Of a stretch of 5,194 nt of DNA, positions 4,751 to 5,194 are shown piece after piece (position 1 is the stretch's first letter; every line of letters begins with the position of its first letter). The notes beneath the pieces were generated by a model, which saw only the letters and a list, made by a program, of their open reading frames with translations, was not told the origin of the DNA and searched no databases. The position numbers and the translations under genes are program-made. This DNA is from an uncultured Collinsella sp. (GTDB taxonomy: Bacteria > Actinomycetota > Coriobacteriia > Coriobacteriales > Coriobacteriaceae), in contig CATZTY010000095.1 in NCBI GenBank assembly GCA_958424475.1, positions 1-5,194 of the forward strand, in the 5' to 3' direction.

Positions 4751-5194
4751 ATGAAGAGATCAGACATCATCGATTTAATCCGAGCGCATTCGGAACACGA
4801 CGATATCGCATTCAACAACGCAGCCACTATTATTGCGAAAGATTTCGAAACGTCCGGGCAACCCGAGCTTGCAAGCTACATCATGGCCCTCATTGCCAGG
4901 ACACGCGCATTTGTACCGCAAGAAGTCACTGAACAGCAATATGACTTCTTAGAAAAGGTAATCAGCAACAACACCTCGCTACCCCTTCCTCAGGCTATCG
5001 CAAACGATATCCAGGGGCTACTCAATGCGCTATCTAAAGATGCAGGCATAAACACTGTTCTTTTTTACGGTGCGTCAGGAACTGGCAAGACCGAAGCAAC
5101 GAAACAAATAGCGCGAATACTTGGCTACCAGCTATATGCCGTCGATTTCAACCAAGTTATTGATAGCAAGCTTGGAGAGACAGCCAAGAATGTT
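4751..5194 (+). CDS. AAA+ ATPase, N-terminal part (runs off the window)
   Basis: ATP-driven remodelling protein of the AAA+ superfamily; 148 residues visible, 3' end missing. Residues 1-100 form a helical N-terminal domain starting MKRSDIIDLI, with LPLPQ near 77. The Walker A motif is G107-A-S-G-T-G-K-T114 after a hydrophobic strand (NTVLFY), followed by the conserved helix ending ARILGYQLYAVDF. DSKLGETAKNV (138-148) corresponds to the region after strand 2 typical of classical AAA proteins (FtsH/Vps4-like). Walker B, sensors and arginine fingers lie beyond the edge. The start is supported by GGAG at 4742-4745 (5 bases upstream) and a 17-base-spaced promoter. From memory, ATPases with this N-terminal domain are often encoded next to an S8 subtilisin-like protease; that gene would be downstream and is not visible. 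Codon use (ATA, CTA, AAA) differs from pelD and suggests acquisition. Confidence 0.88.
   Translation, partial: MKRSDIIDLIRAHSEHDDIAFNNAATIIAKDFETSGQPELASYIMALIARTRAFVPQEVTEQQYDFLEKVISNNTSLPLPQAIANDIQGLLNALSKDAGINTVLFYGASGTGKTEATKQIARILGYQLYAVDFNQVIDSKLGETAKNV

Noticed and set aside
4651..4932. 93-codon plus-strand frame overlapping the AAA+ start
   Set aside because: It begins upstream of the predicted promoter and runs out of frame with the Walker A-containing protein.
1..5194. CRISPR array
   Set aside because: No regularly spaced direct repeats of 20 bases or more were seen.

Overview
The window looks like a GC-rich Gram-positive chromosome, most plausibly a Coriobacteriia (Collinsella-like) genome. 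That guess rests on the codon use and on the type of Pel locus; no marker gene is present to confirm it. It has two unlike halves.

Bases 1-3040 (minus strand) are the start of a Pel exopolysaccharide operon. pelD (902-3040) encodes an inner-membrane c-di-GMP receptor with an extra N-terminal SDR/epimerase-like domain, four membrane helices, a GAF domain and a degenerate GGDEF domain. The GGDEF domain keeps an RxxD inhibitory-site motif at the canonical distance from the dead active site. pelE (905 down to the window edge) follows with a 4-base TTGA overlap and encodes two membrane helices plus a TPR-like region. The remaining pel genes should lie beyond base 1. In known Pel systems PelD and PelE form the membrane complex that activates the PelF glycosyltransferase and the PelG transporter when c-di-GMP is bound.

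Bases 3041-3570 are the pel promoter region and a roughly 500-base intergenic stretch. It has no gene I can support, but it holds several inverted repeats and a 12-base direct repeat.

Bases 3571-5194 are visibly AT-richer, with more ATA, CTA and AAA codons, and look like an accessory insertion. On the minus strand there is a broken gene for a small membrane-anchored protein of a recognisable hypothetical family; it is interrupted by two in-frame TAA codons (3571-4155). Upstream of it is a cluster of three back-to-back hairpins (4240-4343), then two tiny genes (36 and 42 residues) with strong ribosome binding sites and proteins that contain no acidic residue. Divergent from these, across a 132-base gap with a good promoter, starts an AAA+ ATPase (4751 to the edge, 148 residues visible). 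From memory its sequence resembles AAA ATPases encoded beside a subtilisin-like protease in presumed conflict or defence loci. The partner would be just outside the window. The small-peptide pair, the hairpin cluster and the AAA+ gene are the best candidate for an undescribed system here.
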